Of a DNA stretch of 64,000 nucleotides, positions 46,872 through 57,930 are shown one piece after another (the stretch's first letter is position 1; each line of letters begins with the position of its first letter). A program made the position numbers and the translations under genes. The notes below the pieces were generated by a model that saw only the letters and a program-made list of their open reading frames with translations, ran no database searches and was not told the DNA's origin. This DNA is from Pseudomonas aestuarii (GTDB lineage: Bacteria; Pseudomonadota; Gammaproteobacteria; Pseudomonadales; Pseudomonadaceae): the NCBI RefSeq assembly GCF_027988105.1, contig NZ_JAQJZJ010000001.1:434001-498000 (forward strand). The letters are read 5' to 3'.

Positions 46872-47047
46872 AGTGACCTCATGTCTTATTGTGGTTGTCA
46901 TCGTGAGGGGCCTCTCGTGAAGGCCTTGACAGAAACTATGCACGGCATGTGCCGTAGGCAAGCGACTTCTTCTGCTTAGAGCCGTAACTGTAGGTCAGCC
47001 GTAAGTTCTTGTCGCATTGCCGCAACTTAGCAGTCAAACACTGGCAA

Positions 47048-47075
47048 AGCGCCGCTATCTCCCGTTAACGGCGCT
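47048..47075 (-). terminator. Terminator after the SIMPL protein gene
   Basis: Read on the minus strand, AGCGCCG and CGGCGCT form a 7-bp stem with a 14-base loop, followed by TT. It lies 20 bp after the stop of the SIMPL gene and before the dppA promoter region. Moderate strength. Confidence 0.5.
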
Positions 47076-47095
47076 GCATGCTTGCAGGGCGTGGC

Positions 47096-47809
47096 TCAGG
47101 GCATCTGCACTTCGATGACGCCGTCGGCATTGATGGTCACCTGGCTGGTGCCGGCTTCGATTTCCGGTGTCACGGCGGCTTCCATCATGGCCGCGCCTTT
47201 CATCGCGTTCATGCGCATCGGCATCGGCGACTGAAAGCCGCCGCTGCTCAGGTTCAGGTTGACCAGTTTGTAGCCGCTGCCGCCCAGGGCTTCGGTGGCC
47301 AGTTGCGCGCGGGCCTTGAAGGCTGCGACGGCCTCCTTGAGCAGGGCATCTTCATGGGTTTTGCGCGTGGCGCTGGCAATGCTGAAGTTCATCCCGCCCA
47401 TCTTCAGGTCTTGCAGCATCTCCCCGGTAAGGGTGGACAGGGCGCTGAAATCGGCGCTTTCCAGGCGCAGTTCAGCCCGCTCGCGCCAGGCCGTGATCTG
47501 TTGGCCCTTGTCATCGTAGACCGGATAGCTGTTACGGCTGCCCATGGCCACGCTGACGCCCTTGGCCTTGCGCGCCTGGGCGATGCTGGCGTTGAGGGTC
47601 TTGCTGATCTGCGCCGCCAATGCGGCCGGGTCGCTACCCTGCGCTTCACTGTAGAGCGTGACGTGCATCAGGTCGTGGGCGATTTCCTGATTGACCTCGG
47701 CGCGCAGGGAAATCTGGTTGTAGTGGACCTCTTCGGCGTGTGCCGCAAGGCTGAGCAAAGCGGCGGCGCTGATGACCAGGGCACTGGCAAGACGGGACAA
47801 TGGCTGCAT
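47096..47809 (-). CDS. SIMPL/DUF541 periplasmic protein
   Basis: The 237-residue protein has a signal peptide (LASALVISAAALLSLAAHA) and the SIMPL-domain pattern: an early NQISLRAEVNQEI strand, KTLNASIAQARKAKGV, SYPVYDDKGQQITAWRERAELRLES and KLVNLNLSS. Relatives such as E. coli YggE reduce oxidative stress by an unknown mechanism. It is a single-gene unit between dppA and roxS (divergent to roxS). Confidence 0.88.
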   Translation of the reverse strand: MQPLSRLASALVISAAALLSLAAHAEEVHYNQISLRAEVNQEIAHDLMHVTLYSEAQGSDPAALAAQISKTLNASIAQARKAKGVSVAMGSRNSYPVYDDKGQQITAWRERAELRLESADFSALSTLTGEMLQDLKMGGMNFSIASATRKTHEDALLKEAVAAFKARAQLATEALGGSGYKLVNLNLSSGGFQSPMPMRMNAMKGAAMMEAAVTPEIEAGTSQVTINADGVIEVQMP

Positions 47810-48101
47810 GACGTTTCCTTGTGCGTGATGGGGGCGCAGAGTGTGCGGGCTGTTGCTAAGGGTAGACGTAGCGATTCGACTATTCGGGTTAACTTCGGTT
47901 CATTGTCCGCCCGGGGCACTCGCGTTGCTGTGGGGCGGGAGGATTGCCTGGGTGCTGGTTTCGGCTGGGCTGAAACGGACGCCGTGCGTCCGGCCCGGGG
48001 AGCTGACACTGCCCATGACTGCGGCCAGTTGTCGCAGCGGGCCAGGCGGAGCCTTGGTTATACTCGGCCCGCTCGGCAAACGAGACCTTCTTGGAGAGCC
48101 C

Positions 48102-49355
48102 ATGCTCGCACCCGTACAGTTGCTGTCGGCCAGCCGGCAAAATCTCTGGCGCCTGACCCTGATCCGTATCCTGGTTCTGGCCGCCCAGGCGGGCTCGGTG
48201 GGCCTGGCCTACAACTCCGGGCTGCTGCCGTTGCCCTGGCAGCAGCTGAGCATCACCCTGGGCGTGTCGCTGCTGTTGTGCCTGCTGACCGCCCTGCGCC
48301 TGCGCGGGCCCTGGCCGGTCACCGAGCTGGAATATGCGGTACAGCTGGGCTGCGACCTGATCATCCACAGTGTGCTGCTGTATTACTCGGGCGGCTCGAC
48401 CAACCCCTTCGTCTCCTACTACCTGGTGCCGCTGACCATCGCTGCGGCGACCTTGCCCTGGTTGTTCACCATCACCCTGTCGGGCCTGGCCCTGGCCGGC
48501 TACACGCTACTACTGGTGTGGTCGCACCCGCTTGAATTGCCGTCCGGTCCGCGCGAAAGCCTGTTGATCTATGGCATGTGGCTGAGCTTTGCCCTGGCCG
48601 CGGGGCTGATTACCTTCTTCGTCGCCAAGATGGCCGAGGAGCTGCGTGATCAGGAGGAGCTGCGCGCCGAGCGCCGTGAGGAAGGCTTGCGCGACCAGCA
48701 GTTGCTCGCCGTGGCTACCCAGGCCGCCGGTGCTGCCCATGAGCTGGGCACGCCGCTGGCGACCATGAGCGTGTTGATCAAGGAGCTGCGCCGCGAGCAT
48801 CAGGACCCGCTGTTGCAGGAAGACCTGGCGGTGCTGCAGGAGCAGGTCAAGCTGTGCAAGGAAACCCTGCAGCACCTGGTCCGCGCCGCCGAAGCGGACC
48901 GGCGCCAGGCGGTGATCGAGCAGTCCGCGGTGGAGTGGCTGGAAACCGCCCTCAATCGCTGGCACCTGATGCGCCCGGAGGCCAGCTACCGCTATCAGTG
49001 CCTGGGGCAGGGTACGCCGCCACGCTTGATGCCGCCGGCGGATCTGACCCAGGCGCTGCTCAACCTGTTGAACAACGCGGCCGACGCCTGCCCGGACAAG
49101 CTGGACATTCGCCTCGACTGGGATCACCAGTGGCTGCGCCTGAGCATTCGCGATTTTGGTGCCGGGGTGCCTCTGGTGATTGCCGAGCAGATTGGGCGGC
49201 CGTTTTTCACCACCAAGGGCAAGGGTTTTGGCCTGGGTCTGTTTCTCAGTCAGGCCAGCGTCACCCGTGCCGGCGGCACGGTAAAGCTGTATAACCACGA
49301 AGAGGGCGGCACGCTCACCGAGCTCAAGTTGCCGCGCGCCTATGGCCGAGCCTGA
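48102..49355 (+). CDS. roxS: Redox-sensing histidine kinase RoxS (RegB/PrrB family)
   Basis: This 417-residue kinase has six membrane helices in the first 175 residues. The quinone-site motif GGSTNPF at 97-103 is typical of RegB. The H-box is AAHELGTPLAT with His213; the ATPase motifs are NLLNNAADA, DFGAGV and GKGFGLGLFL. Cys252 in QVKLCKET corresponds in position to the redox cysteine of RegB. The ATG at 48102 is preceded by GGAGAG. RegB/RoxS kinases sense the respiratory redox state and control terminal oxidases. Confidence 0.93.
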   Translation: MLAPVQLLSASRQNLWRLTLIRILVLAAQAGSVGLAYNSGLLPLPWQQLSITLGVSLLLCLLTALRLRGPWPVTELEYAVQLGCDLIIHSVLLYYSGGSTNPFVSYYLVPLTIAAATLPWLFTITLSGLALAGYTLLLVWSHPLELPSGPRESLLIYGMWLSFALAAGLITFFVAKMAEELRDQEELRAERREEGLRDQQLLAVATQAAGAAHELGTPLATMSVLIKELRREHQDPLLQEDLAVLQEQVKLCKETLQHLVRAAEADRRQAVIEQSAVEWLETALNRWHLMRPEASYRYQCLGQGTPPRLMPPADLTQALLNLLNNAADACPDKLDIRLDWDHQWLRLSIRDFGAGVPLVIAEQIGRPFFTTKGKGFGLGLFLSQASVTRAGGTVKLYNHEEGGTLTELKLPRAYGRA

Positions 49356-49368
49356 GGAAGTATTGAAC

Positions 49369-49929
49369 ATGAGTGACGAAGTCCTATTCGAAGGCGAAGA
49401 GCAGCCCCACCTGCTGTTGGTCGACGATGACCCGACTTTTACCCGGGTGATGGCACGGGCCATGAGCCGTCGCGGTCTGCGGGTGTCGACCGCCGGTTCC
49501 GCCGAGGAAGGCCTGGCCCTGGCCGAGCAGGATCTGCCGGATTACGCGGTGCTCGACTTGAAGATGGAAGGCGATTCCGGCCTGGTGCTGCTGCCCAAGC
49601 TGCTGGAGCTGGATGCGGAGATGCGCGTGGTGATCCTCACCGGCTACTCGAGCATCGCCACCGCGGTGGAGGCGATCAAGCGCGGCGCCTGCAACTACCT
49701 GTGCAAACCGGCCGATGCCGACGATGTGCTGGCCGCACTGCTGACCCAGCACGCCGACCTGGACACCCTGGTGCCGGAAAACCCGATGTCGGTGGACCGC
49801 CTGCAGTGGGAACATATCCAGCGCGTACTCAGCGAACACGAAGGCAATATCTCCGCCACCGCCCGCGCCCTCGGCATGCACCGGCGCACCTTGCAGCGCA
49901 AATTGCAGAAGCGGCCGGTCAAGCGCTGA
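49369..49929 (+). CDS. roxR: Response regulator RoxR (RegA/PrrA family)
   Basis: The 186-residue regulator has a receiver (Asp20, phospho-acceptor Asp63 in AVLDLKMEG, Lys in LCKPAD) and a C-terminal Fis-type helix-turn-helix (GNISATARALGMHRRTLQRKL) with the basic end KRPVKR. RegA-type regulators keep this exact layout. The ATG at 49369 follows TGAGGAAG; an ATG at 49342 inside roxS is possible. It forms an operon with roxS (13-bp gap). Confidence 0.94.
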   Translation: MSDEVLFEGEEQPHLLLVDDDPTFTRVMARAMSRRGLRVSTAGSAEEGLALAEQDLPDYAVLDLKMEGDSGLVLLPKLLELDAEMRVVILTGYSSIATAVEAIKRGACNYLCKPADADDVLAALLTQHADLDTLVPENPMSVDRLQWEHIQRVLSEHEGNISATARALGMHRRTLQRKLQKRPVKR

Positions 49930-49937
49930 GCCCGCCG

Positions 49938-49991
49938 GCACTCTCTGCACGTTCCCCTGGATCGTCTTCGGGCGGGAGCTGCAGAGAGTGC
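49938..49991 (+). terminator. Long-loop inverted repeat after roxR
   Basis: GCACTCTCTGCA (49938-49949) and TGCAGAGAGTGC (49980-49991) are perfect 12-bp arms around a 30-base loop that itself contains short GC pairings. It begins eight bases after the roxR stop. It has no T-run, so it may be an mRNA 3' stabiliser or a terminator of unusual shape. Confidence 0.5.
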
Positions 49992-50057
49992 TAGGTTGTC
50001 GTACCTCTTCTGTTGCTATGATTAGCCCCCTAAGTAAATTCTCTCCCAGGGGCAGCC

Positions 50058-50999
50058 ATGCTCGCCGTCGTTCAGCAAACCCTCGCCATCACCGCGCCGG
50101 TCTTCTCCATGCTGTTTCTCGGCGTGGGCCTCAAACGCCTGGGCTGGATCGACGACGCCTTTATCAATACCGCGTCGTCACTGGTGTTTCGCGGCACCAT
50201 GCCGGCGTTGCTGTTTCTCGGCATCGTCAAGGCGGACCTGAGAACGGCCCTGCAGCCGGCGCTGCTCGGCTACTTCGTGCTGGCGACCCTGGTGTGTTTC
50301 CTGATCGCCTGGGGCTGGGCGATCTGGCACTGGCCGCAGGCGGATCGGGGGATCTACACCCAGGGCGCGTTTCGCGGCAACAACGGCATCGTCGGTCTGG
50401 CGCTGGCCACCAGTCTGTACGGCGATTACGGCCTGTCGGTCGGGGCGGTGTTGGGCGGGGTGGTGATCCTTTGCTACAACACCCTGTCCGCCATCGTCCT
50501 GGCGCTCTACAGCCCGCACGTCAAGTCCGGCCCCTGGGCCATCGCCAAGAGCATCCTCGGTAATCCGCTGATCATCGGCGTGCTGGCGGCGATACCGATC
50601 GCCTACTGGCGGCTGCCGCTACCGGGTTGGCTGATGATCTCGACCCAGTACTTCGCGCAGATGACCCTGCCGCTGGCATTGATCTGCATCGGCGGCACCC
50701 TGACGCTGGCCTCGTTGCGCAACAGCAGCGCGATTGCCATCAGTTCAAGCCTGATGAAGATGGTCTGGCTGCCGTTGCTGGCAACCCTGGGCGCCTGGCT
50801 GTGCGGCTTTCGCGGCGCCGACCTGGGGATACTCTTCCTCTATTTCGCCAGCCCCACCGCCGCCGCCAGCTTCGTCATGGCGCGGGCGGTGAACGGCAAT
50901 CATCAGCTGGCGGCAGCGATCATCGTGATCACCACCCTGGCCGCAGTGGTGACGATCAACCTCGGCCTGTTCCTGCTGCAGGGCCTCGGCTGGCTCTAG
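50058..50999 (+). CDS. AEC family transporter
   Basis: The 313-residue protein has ten hydrophobic helices and the auxin-efflux-carrier (AEC) pattern: an early APVFSMLFLGVGLKRLGWI, the central GAFRGNNGIVGLALA that fits the crossover region, and a late SPTAAASFVMARAVNGN. Bacterial members export or import small carboxylates or amino acids. The substrate cannot be deduced. CAGGGGCAGCC precedes the ATG. Confidence 0.88.
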   Translation: MLAVVQQTLAITAPVFSMLFLGVGLKRLGWIDDAFINTASSLVFRGTMPALLFLGIVKADLRTALQPALLGYFVLATLVCFLIAWGWAIWHWPQADRGIYTQGAFRGNNGIVGLALATSLYGDYGLSVGAVLGGVVILCYNTLSAIVLALYSPHVKSGPWAIAKSILGNPLIIGVLAAIPIAYWRLPLPGWLMISTQYFAQMTLPLALICIGGTLTLASLRNSSAIAISSSLMKMVWLPLLATLGAWLCGFRGADLGILFLYFASPTAAASFVMARAVNGNHQLAAAIIVITTLAAVVTINLGLFLLQGLGWL

Positions 51000-51032
51000 G
51001 CCGGCAATGCCGGGCGGCGCCCGGCTGATCGG

Positions 51033-51410
51033 TCAGGGCTGCTGGTGCGCCTCGATCACTTCCTGCGCCGCGCGGAAGGCGTCGATGGCCGCCGGCACCC
51101 CGGCGTAGACCGCACAGTGCAGCAGCGCCTCGCGGATTTCCTCGACGGTGCAGCCGTTGTTCAGGGCGCCGCGCACGTGGCCCTTGAGTTCCTGTGGGCA
51201 CCTCAGCGCGGTCAGCGCCGCCAGGGTGATCAGGCTGCGGGTCTTGCGGTCCAGGCCCTCGCGGGTCCAGACGCCACCCCAGGCGTGTTCGTTGACGAAA
51301 TCCTGCAGGGGTTGGGTGAACGCGGTGGCAGTGTCCAGGGCGCGGTCGACGAAGGCGTCGCCCATGACCTCGCGGCGTGCCTTCAGGCCCTTGTCGTAGT
51401 TATCATTCAT
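51033..51410 (-). CDS. Carboxymuconolactone decarboxylase family protein
   Basis: The 125-residue protein resembles gamma-carboxymuconolactone decarboxylase: GLKARREVMGDAFVDRA near the start, WGGVWTREGLDRKTRSLITLAALTAL in the middle and EIREALLHCAVYAGVPAAIDAF late. Conserved Arg, His and Cys sit in the usual positions. No other protocatechuate genes are nearby, so it may be a related small oxidoreductase or decarboxylase. GGAG precedes the ATG at 51410. It is 19 bp downstream of the antiporter gene. Confidence 0.85.
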   Translation of the reverse strand: MNDNYDKGLKARREVMGDAFVDRALDTATAFTQPLQDFVNEHAWGGVWTREGLDRKTRSLITLAALTALRCPQELKGHVRGALNNGCTVEEIREALLHCAVYAGVPAAIDAFRAAQEVIEAHQQP

Positions 51411-51429
51411 ATGCAGCTCCAGGTTAGGC

Positions 51430-52521
51430 TCAGGCCGTGCGCTGTTTTTGCCAGGCACGCCCGGCGATTACCACCAGGGTCACCGCCGTCAGCGGTATCA
51501 CGTAACCGAGCATGGCGTCACCGAAGACCTGGGCCAGCGGTCGACCGGTGGCGAACAGTGCCAGGTAGAGGGTGTAGGCCAGGTAGTAGGCGAGGAATAG
51601 CAGGCCTTCCCAGCGATTGATGCGATAACCGGCAAAAAAGATCGGCAGGCAGGCCACGGCCACCGCGATCATCACCGGGAAGTCAAAGGCCAGGGCGTTC
51701 GGCGAGATCGAGATCGGCAGCGGCGAGGCCAGCGAGGCCAGGCCGAGGACGAACAGCAGGTTGAAGATGTTGCTGCCGACGATATTGCCCACGGCGATAT
51801 CGCGTTCGCCGCGGATGGCGGCCATGATTGAAGTCGCCAGTTCCGGTAGCGAGGTGCCGATGGCCACCACGGTCAGGCCGATGATCAGCTCGGACAGGCC
51901 GAGGGCGCGGGCCAGGCTGACGGCGCCTTCGACCAGCAGGTTGGAGCCGCTCACCAGCAGGACCAGGCCGGCGACGATCAGTGCCAAGTTGATCAGCCAG
52001 GCGTAGGGCTTGGGCGCTTGGTGCAGGCCGAACTCCTTGGCGAACTCGTCGTCATCGGCCGCGCTCTTGTCCCTGAGGTTGCTGATGATCAGAAAGCCGG
52101 TGTAGGCCACCACGCCGGTGAACAGCAGGGCGCCGTCGAGTCTGCTCAGGCCGCCGTCCCAGGCCAGGGCGTAGACCACCAGGCTGGCGCCGATCATGAT
52201 CGGTACATCCAGGCGGATCAGCTGTCGGGAGACGATCAGCGGCGCAACCAGGGCCGTCATGCCGAGGATCAGCAGCACGTTGGCGATATTGCTGCCGATC
52301 ACGTTGCCGATGGCCAGGTCGCCGCTGTTGTTCAGGGCGGCCTGAATGCTCACCGCACTTTCCGGTGCGCTGGTGCCGAAGGCCACCACGGTCAGGCCGA
52401 TGACCAAGGGCGGAATACCGAATTGCGCTGCCAGTTTGGCGGCGCCGCGCACCAGCACCTCGGCGCCGGCTACCAGCAATACCAGGCCGGCAATCAGGTA
52501 GACGAAGGTCATCGGGGTCAT
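51430..52521 (-). CDS. Calcium/sodium antiporter (CaCA family, YrbG-like)
   Basis: The 363-residue membrane protein has two inverted halves, each with an alpha repeat: GTSAPESAVS with GNVIGSNIANVL, and GTSLPELATS with GNIVGSNIFNLL. These form the ion-binding sites of Na+/Ca2+ or K+-dependent exchangers. About ten to eleven helices are visible. GGAG precedes the ATG at 52521. The small decarboxylase-like gene follows on the same strand, probably as one transcript. Confidence 0.93.
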   Translation of the reverse strand: MTPMTFVYLIAGLVLLVAGAEVLVRGAAKLAAQFGIPPLVIGLTVVAFGTSAPESAVSIQAALNNSGDLAIGNVIGSNIANVLLILGMTALVAPLIVSRQLIRLDVPIMIGASLVVYALAWDGGLSRLDGALLFTGVVAYTGFLIISNLRDKSAADDDEFAKEFGLHQAPKPYAWLINLALIVAGLVLLVSGSNLLVEGAVSLARALGLSELIIGLTVVAIGTSLPELATSIMAAIRGERDIAVGNIVGSNIFNLLFVLGLASLASPLPISISPNALAFDFPVMIAVAVACLPIFFAGYRINRWEGLLFLAYYLAYTLYLALFATGRPLAQVFGDAMLGYVIPLTAVTLVVIAGRAWQKQRTA

Positions 52522-52611
52522 TGCAAGGAGCTCCAGAAAAGAGGCGCTAGTTTAAACATCGGCTTGCAGTACGCCAGAGGGCTATCGCGGGTTCTTTGTA
52601 AACAGCTATGT

Positions 52612-52983
52612 TCACTCGGCCAGTTGCTGCACGCGCACCGGCACCACGCCGGCGCGCAGCATATCCAGCTGTTCGGCGGCCCTTTGCGAGAGATCGATGA
52701 TGCGTTTCTTGGCGTAGGGGCCGCGGTCGTTGATGCGCACCACTACGCTCTTGTCGTTGCGCAGGTTGGTGACCAGCACCTTGCTGCCGAAGGGCAGGCT
52801 GCGATGCGCGGCGGTCAGGGCATGCTGGTCGAAGCGCTCGCCACTGGCAGTTTTCTGGCCATGGTGGCGCGCGCCGTAATAGGACGCTTGACCTTCGGCG
52901 CGGTAACCCTGCGGGTCTATCTGGCCCTGGCTGGCGCATGCGCTGAGGAGCAGGGCGATGGTCACGATCAAGAGCAGGCGCAT
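52612..52983 (-). CDS. RlpA-like double-psi beta-barrel lipoprotein
   Basis: The 123-residue lipoprotein has a signal peptide with lipobox LLSAC (Cys16) and a short RlpA domain: [40 protein letters not shown] and [20 protein letters not shown]. It lacks the C-terminal SPOR domain of full RlpA. Related proteins are septal lytic transglycosylases acting on denuded glycan. The ATG at 52983 fits the signal peptide. Position between the antiporter and gatB agrees with P. aeruginosa order as recalled. Confidence 0.92.
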   Translation of the reverse strand: MRLLLIVTIALLLSACASQGQIDPQGYRAEGQASYYGARHHGQKTASGERFDQHALTAAHRSLPFGSKVLVTNLRNDKSVVVRINDRGPYAKKRIIDLSQRAAEQLDMLRAGVVPVRVQQLAE

Positions 52984-53067
52984 GGCGACTCCTTGGCCGG
53001 ATGGACAGCGCTTCGAACTTCCATCGGCTTGTGCTGGGAAATCCTGCGCGGGTTTCCACCCTGCGGA

Positions 53068-53096
53068 TAAAACAACGCCGGGCGGGCCCGGCGTTG
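53068..53096 (-). terminator. Intrinsic terminator after gatCAB
   Basis: Read on the minus strand, CAACGCCGGG and CCCGGCGTTG form a perfect 10-bp stem with a 4-base loop, followed by TTTTAT. It lies 61 bp after the gatB stop. Confidence 0.85.
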
Positions 53097-53156
53097 CGTG
53101 TAACGAGGCATTCGTGCCCTGGCCCGGCCATGAGTGACCGGGCGTTGGCGCGAGGT

Positions 53157-54605
53157 TCAGCCTTCGAGCTTTTTCTTCAGCAGTTGGTTCACCTGGCCGG
53201 GGTTGGCCTTGCCCTTGGAGGCTTTCATCGCCTGGCCGACGAAGAAGCCGAACATCTTGCCGCGTTTGGCTTCGTCGCTGGCGCGGTACTGCTCGACCTG
53301 CTCGGCATTGGCCGCCAGTACCTCGTCCAGCATCGACTCGATGGCCCCCGAGTCGGTGACCTGCTTGAGGCCTTTGGCTTCGATGATGGCGTCGGCGGAG
53401 TCGCCTTCGCCGGCGGCCAGGGCCTCGAACACCATCTTGGCGATCTTGCCGCTGATGGTGTTGTCCTTGATGCGCAGGATCATGCCGCCCAGCTGCGCGG
53501 CGGAGACCGGCGACTGCTCGATCGACAGGTTGCCGGTGTTGAGCAGGCTGGAGAGTTCGCCCATCACCCAGTTGGCGGCCAGCTTGGCATCGCCACACAC
53601 GGCATTGACCGCCTCGAAGTAGTCGGCCAGTTCGCGACTGGCGGCCAGTACGTCGGCGTCGTAGGCGGACAGGCCGAACTGTGCCTCGAAGCGCGCGCGC
53701 TTCTGTACCGGCAACTCCGGCAGGCTGGCGCGAATTTCATCGAGGAAGCTCTGCTCGATCACCACCGGCAGCAGGTCGGGGCAGGGGAAGTAACGGTAGT
53801 CGTTAGCTTCTTCCTTGCTGCGCATGGAGCGGGTTTCGTCCTTGTTCGGATCGTACAGGCGGGTTTCCTGGACGATCTTGCCGCCGTCTTCGATCCGCTC
53901 GATCTGGCGCTGCACTTCGTGGTTGATCGCCTTCTCGATAAAGCGGAAGGAGTTGACGTTCTTGATCTCGGCGCGGGTGCCGTATTCGGCCTGGCCTTTT
54001 GGCCGTACCGAGACGTTGCAGTCGCAGCGCAGCGAGCCTTCGGCCATGTTGCCGTCGCAGATGCCGAGGTAGCGCACCAGGGCGTGGATGGCCTTGACGT
54101 AGGCCACCGCTTCCTTGGCGCTGCGGATATCCGGCTCGGAGACGATCTCCAGCAGCGGCGTGCCGGCACGATTGAGGTCGATGCCGCTCATGCCGTGGAA
54201 GTCTTCGTGCAGGCTCTTGCCGGCGTCTTCTTCCAGGTGCGCGCGGGTGATGCCGATGCGCTTTTGCGTGCCGTCTTCCAGGGTGATGTCGAGGAAGCCC
54301 TTGCCGACGATGGGGTGATCCATCTGGCTGGTCTGATAGCCCTTGGGCAGGTCCGGGTAGAAGTAGTTCTTGCGCGCGAAGACGTTGCTCGGCGCGATGT
54401 GCGCGTCGATGGCCAGGCCGAACTTGCAGGCCATGCGCACGGCTTCGGCGTTGAGCACCGGCAGGGTGCCGGGCATGCCGAGGTCAACCAGGCTGGCCTG
54501 GGTGTTGGGTTCGGCGCCGAAGGCGATGGCGCTGGCAGAAAAAATCTTCGATTGGGTGCTGAGCTGTGCGTGGATTTCCAGCCCGATTACGGTTTCCCAT
54601 TGCAT
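53157..54605 (-). CDS. gatB: Aspartyl/glutamyl-tRNA amidotransferase subunit B
   Basis: The 482-residue subunit recognises misacylated Asp-tRNA(Asn) or Glu-tRNA(Gln), activates the side chain with ATP, and receives ammonia from GatA. Family features are [51 protein letters not shown], and the YqeY-like C-terminus ending [15 protein letters not shown] precedes the ATG. It is the last gene of gatC-gatA-gatB. Confidence 0.97.
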   Translation of the reverse strand: MQWETVIGLEIHAQLSTQSKIFSASAIAFGAEPNTQASLVDLGMPGTLPVLNAEAVRMACKFGLAIDAHIAPSNVFARKNYFYPDLPKGYQTSQMDHPIVGKGFLDITLEDGTQKRIGITRAHLEEDAGKSLHEDFHGMSGIDLNRAGTPLLEIVSEPDIRSAKEAVAYVKAIHALVRYLGICDGNMAEGSLRCDCNVSVRPKGQAEYGTRAEIKNVNSFRFIEKAINHEVQRQIERIEDGGKIVQETRLYDPNKDETRSMRSKEEANDYRYFPCPDLLPVVIEQSFLDEIRASLPELPVQKRARFEAQFGLSAYDADVLAASRELADYFEAVNAVCGDAKLAANWVMGELSSLLNTGNLSIEQSPVSAAQLGGMILRIKDNTISGKIAKMVFEALAAGEGDSADAIIEAKGLKQVTDSGAIESMLDEVLAANAEQVEQYRASDEAKRGKMFGFFVGQAMKASKGKANPGQVNQLLKKKLEG

Positions 54606-54616
54606 CTATTTATTCC

Positions 54617-56068
54617 TCAGAAGCCAGCCGGAGCTTGTGTGTGCCAGTCAGTAACCTGTTGGTACTGGTGGGCGACGTTGAGCAGGCGGCCTTCCTGGAA
54701 ATAGGGTGCGAGCAGCTGCACCCCCACCGGCAAGCCGTCGACGAAGCCGGCCGGCATCGACAGGCCGGGAATACCGGCGAGGTTGGCGGTGATGGTGTAG
54801 ATGTCTTCCAGGTAGGCGGCGACCGGGTCGTTGTTCTTCTCGCCGAGTTTCCAGGCCAGGTTCGGCGTGGTCGGGCCGAGAATCACGTCCACCTCGTCGA
54901 AGGCACTGACGAAGTCGTTCTTGATCAGGCGGCGAATCTTCTGTGCTTTCAGGTAGTAGGCGTCGTAGTAACCGGCGGACAGGGCATAGGTGCCGATCAT
55001 GATGCGGCGTTTGACCTCGGCGCCGAAGCCTTCGCCGCGCGAGCGCTTGTACAGGTCTTCGAGGTTGACCGGGTTTTCGCAGCGGTAGCCGAAGCGCACG
55101 CCGTCGAAGCGCGACAGGTTGGAGCTGGCTTCGGCCGGGGCGATCACGTAATAGGCCGGGATCGCATGCTGCATGGCCGGCAGGCTGATGTCCTTGACCG
55201 TGGCGCCGAGCTTTTTCAGCTCCTCGACCACGCTCAGCACCGCCTCGGCAATACGGCTGTCGAGGCCGGAGCCGAAGTACTCCCTGGGCAGGCCGATGCG
55301 CAGGCCATGCAGCGGTTTGGCCAAAGCCGCGAGGTAGTCATCGACCGGCTGGTCGACACTGGTGGAGTCTTTCGGGTCGAAACCGGCCATGGCCTGCAGC
55401 ATCAGGGCGCAGTCTTCGGCGCTACGGGCCAGTGGGCCGCCCTGGTCGAGGCTGGAGGCGTAGGCGATCATGCCCCAGCGCGAGACGCGGCCGTAGGTCG
55501 GTTTGATCCCGGTGAGGTTGGTTAGCGCCGCCGGCTGGCGGATCGAGCCGCCGGTATCGGTGCCGGTCGCAGCGGGCAGCAGGCGTGCGGCCACGGCTGC
55601 GGCCGAACCACCGGAGGAGCCGCCCGGTACGCGGGTCAGGTCCCAGGGGTTTTTCACCGCGCCGTAATGGCTGGACTCGTTGGCCGAGCCCATGGCGAAT
55701 TCGTCCATGTTCAGCTTGCCCAGGGTCACGCTGCCGGCGGCGGCGAGCTTCTCCACCACTGTGGCGTTATAGGGCGCCTTGAAGCCTTGGAGGATTTTCG
55801 AACCGCAGCTGGTCAGCACATCCTGGGTGCAGAACAGGTCCTTGTGGCCGATCGGTGCACCGAGCAGGGCGCCGGTTTCACCCGCAGCGCGGCGGGCGTC
55901 GGCGGCCTTGGCCTGCCCAAGGGCCAGCTCTTCGGTGACGCTGATGAAACTGTTGAGCTGCGGGTCGAGTTGCCCAATGCGTTGCAGCAGGCTGCGGGTC
56001 AGTTCCTCGGCGGAAAATTGTTTGGCGGCCAGGTCGCGGGCGATTTCAGCCAGGGTCAGTCGATGCAT
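54617..56068 (-). CDS. gatA: Aspartyl/glutamyl-tRNA amidotransferase subunit A
   Basis: This 483-residue amidase subunit releases ammonia from glutamine. The Ser-cisSer-Lys triad is visible: Lys76 (GHKDLF), the cis-Ser in [10 protein letters not shown] near residue 152, and nucleophile Ser175 ([10 protein letters not shown]). I place the start at the ATG at 56068, which overlaps the gatC stop by one base (TGATG); a GTG one codon earlier is the only nearby alternative. Confidence 0.97.
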   Translation of the reverse strand: MHRLTLAEIARDLAAKQFSAEELTRSLLQRIGQLDPQLNSFISVTEELALGQAKAADARRAAGETGALLGAPIGHKDLFCTQDVLTSCGSKILQGFKAPYNATVVEKLAAAGSVTLGKLNMDEFAMGSANESSHYGAVKNPWDLTRVPGGSSGGSAAAVAARLLPAATGTDTGGSIRQPAALTNLTGIKPTYGRVSRWGMIAYASSLDQGGPLARSAEDCALMLQAMAGFDPKDSTSVDQPVDDYLAALAKPLHGLRIGLPREYFGSGLDSRIAEAVLSVVEELKKLGATVKDISLPAMQHAIPAYYVIAPAEASSNLSRFDGVRFGYRCENPVNLEDLYKRSRGEGFGAEVKRRIMIGTYALSAGYYDAYYLKAQKIRRLIKNDFVSAFDEVDVILGPTTPNLAWKLGEKNNDPVAAYLEDIYTITANLAGIPGLSMPAGFVDGLPVGVQLLAPYFQEGRLLNVAHQYQQVTDWHTQAPAGF

Positions 56069-56355
56069 CACTCAATCACCTTGGGAACCAGATACAGGCC
56101 GTTCTCGACGGCCGGGGCGATCGCCTGGTAGGCGTCGCGGTGGTTTGCTTCGGTCACCACGTCGGCGCGCAGGCGCTGGGTCGCTTCCAGGGGGTGGGCC
56201 AGTGGCTCGATACCCGTGGTGTCGACCGCCTGCATCTGATCGATCAGGCCGAGAATATTGTTGAGGGTCTCGGTGGTACGTGGAATTTCGCTTTCATTCA
56301 GGCCCAGTCGGGCCAGATGGGCGATTTTTTCCACCTCGGAGCGTTCAAGCGCCAT
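56068..56355 (-). CDS. gatC: Aspartyl/glutamyl-tRNA amidotransferase subunit C
   Basis: This 95-residue subunit stabilises the GatA-GatB pair. Conserved features are [12 protein letters not shown] at the start, [23 protein letters not shown] and the final [11 protein letters not shown]. It is the first gene of the operon, divergent from mreB. Confidence 0.96.
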   Translation of the reverse strand: MALERSEVEKIAHLARLGLNESEIPRTTETLNNILGLIDQMQAVDTTGIEPLAHPLEATQRLRADVVTEANHRDAYQAIAPAVENGLYLVPKVIE

Positions 56356-57841
<1,486 letters not shown>

Positions 57842-57861
57842 GCTGTCTGCGCCAAGTCTCG

Positions 57862-57898
57862 AGCTGCAAGCCGGGTTTCCACTCGCTTGCAGCTTTTT
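57862..57898 (+). terminator. Intrinsic terminator between mreB and mreC
   Basis: AGCTGCAAGC (57862-57871) and GCTTGCAGCT (57885-57894) form a perfect 10-bp stem, followed by TTTTT. It lies in the mreB-mreC gap and so would cut mreCD expression below that of mreB unless partly read through. Confidence 0.85.
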
Positions 57899-57930
57899 GT
57901 TTGCTGCTTGACGCTTGAGAGGAGCTCGCC

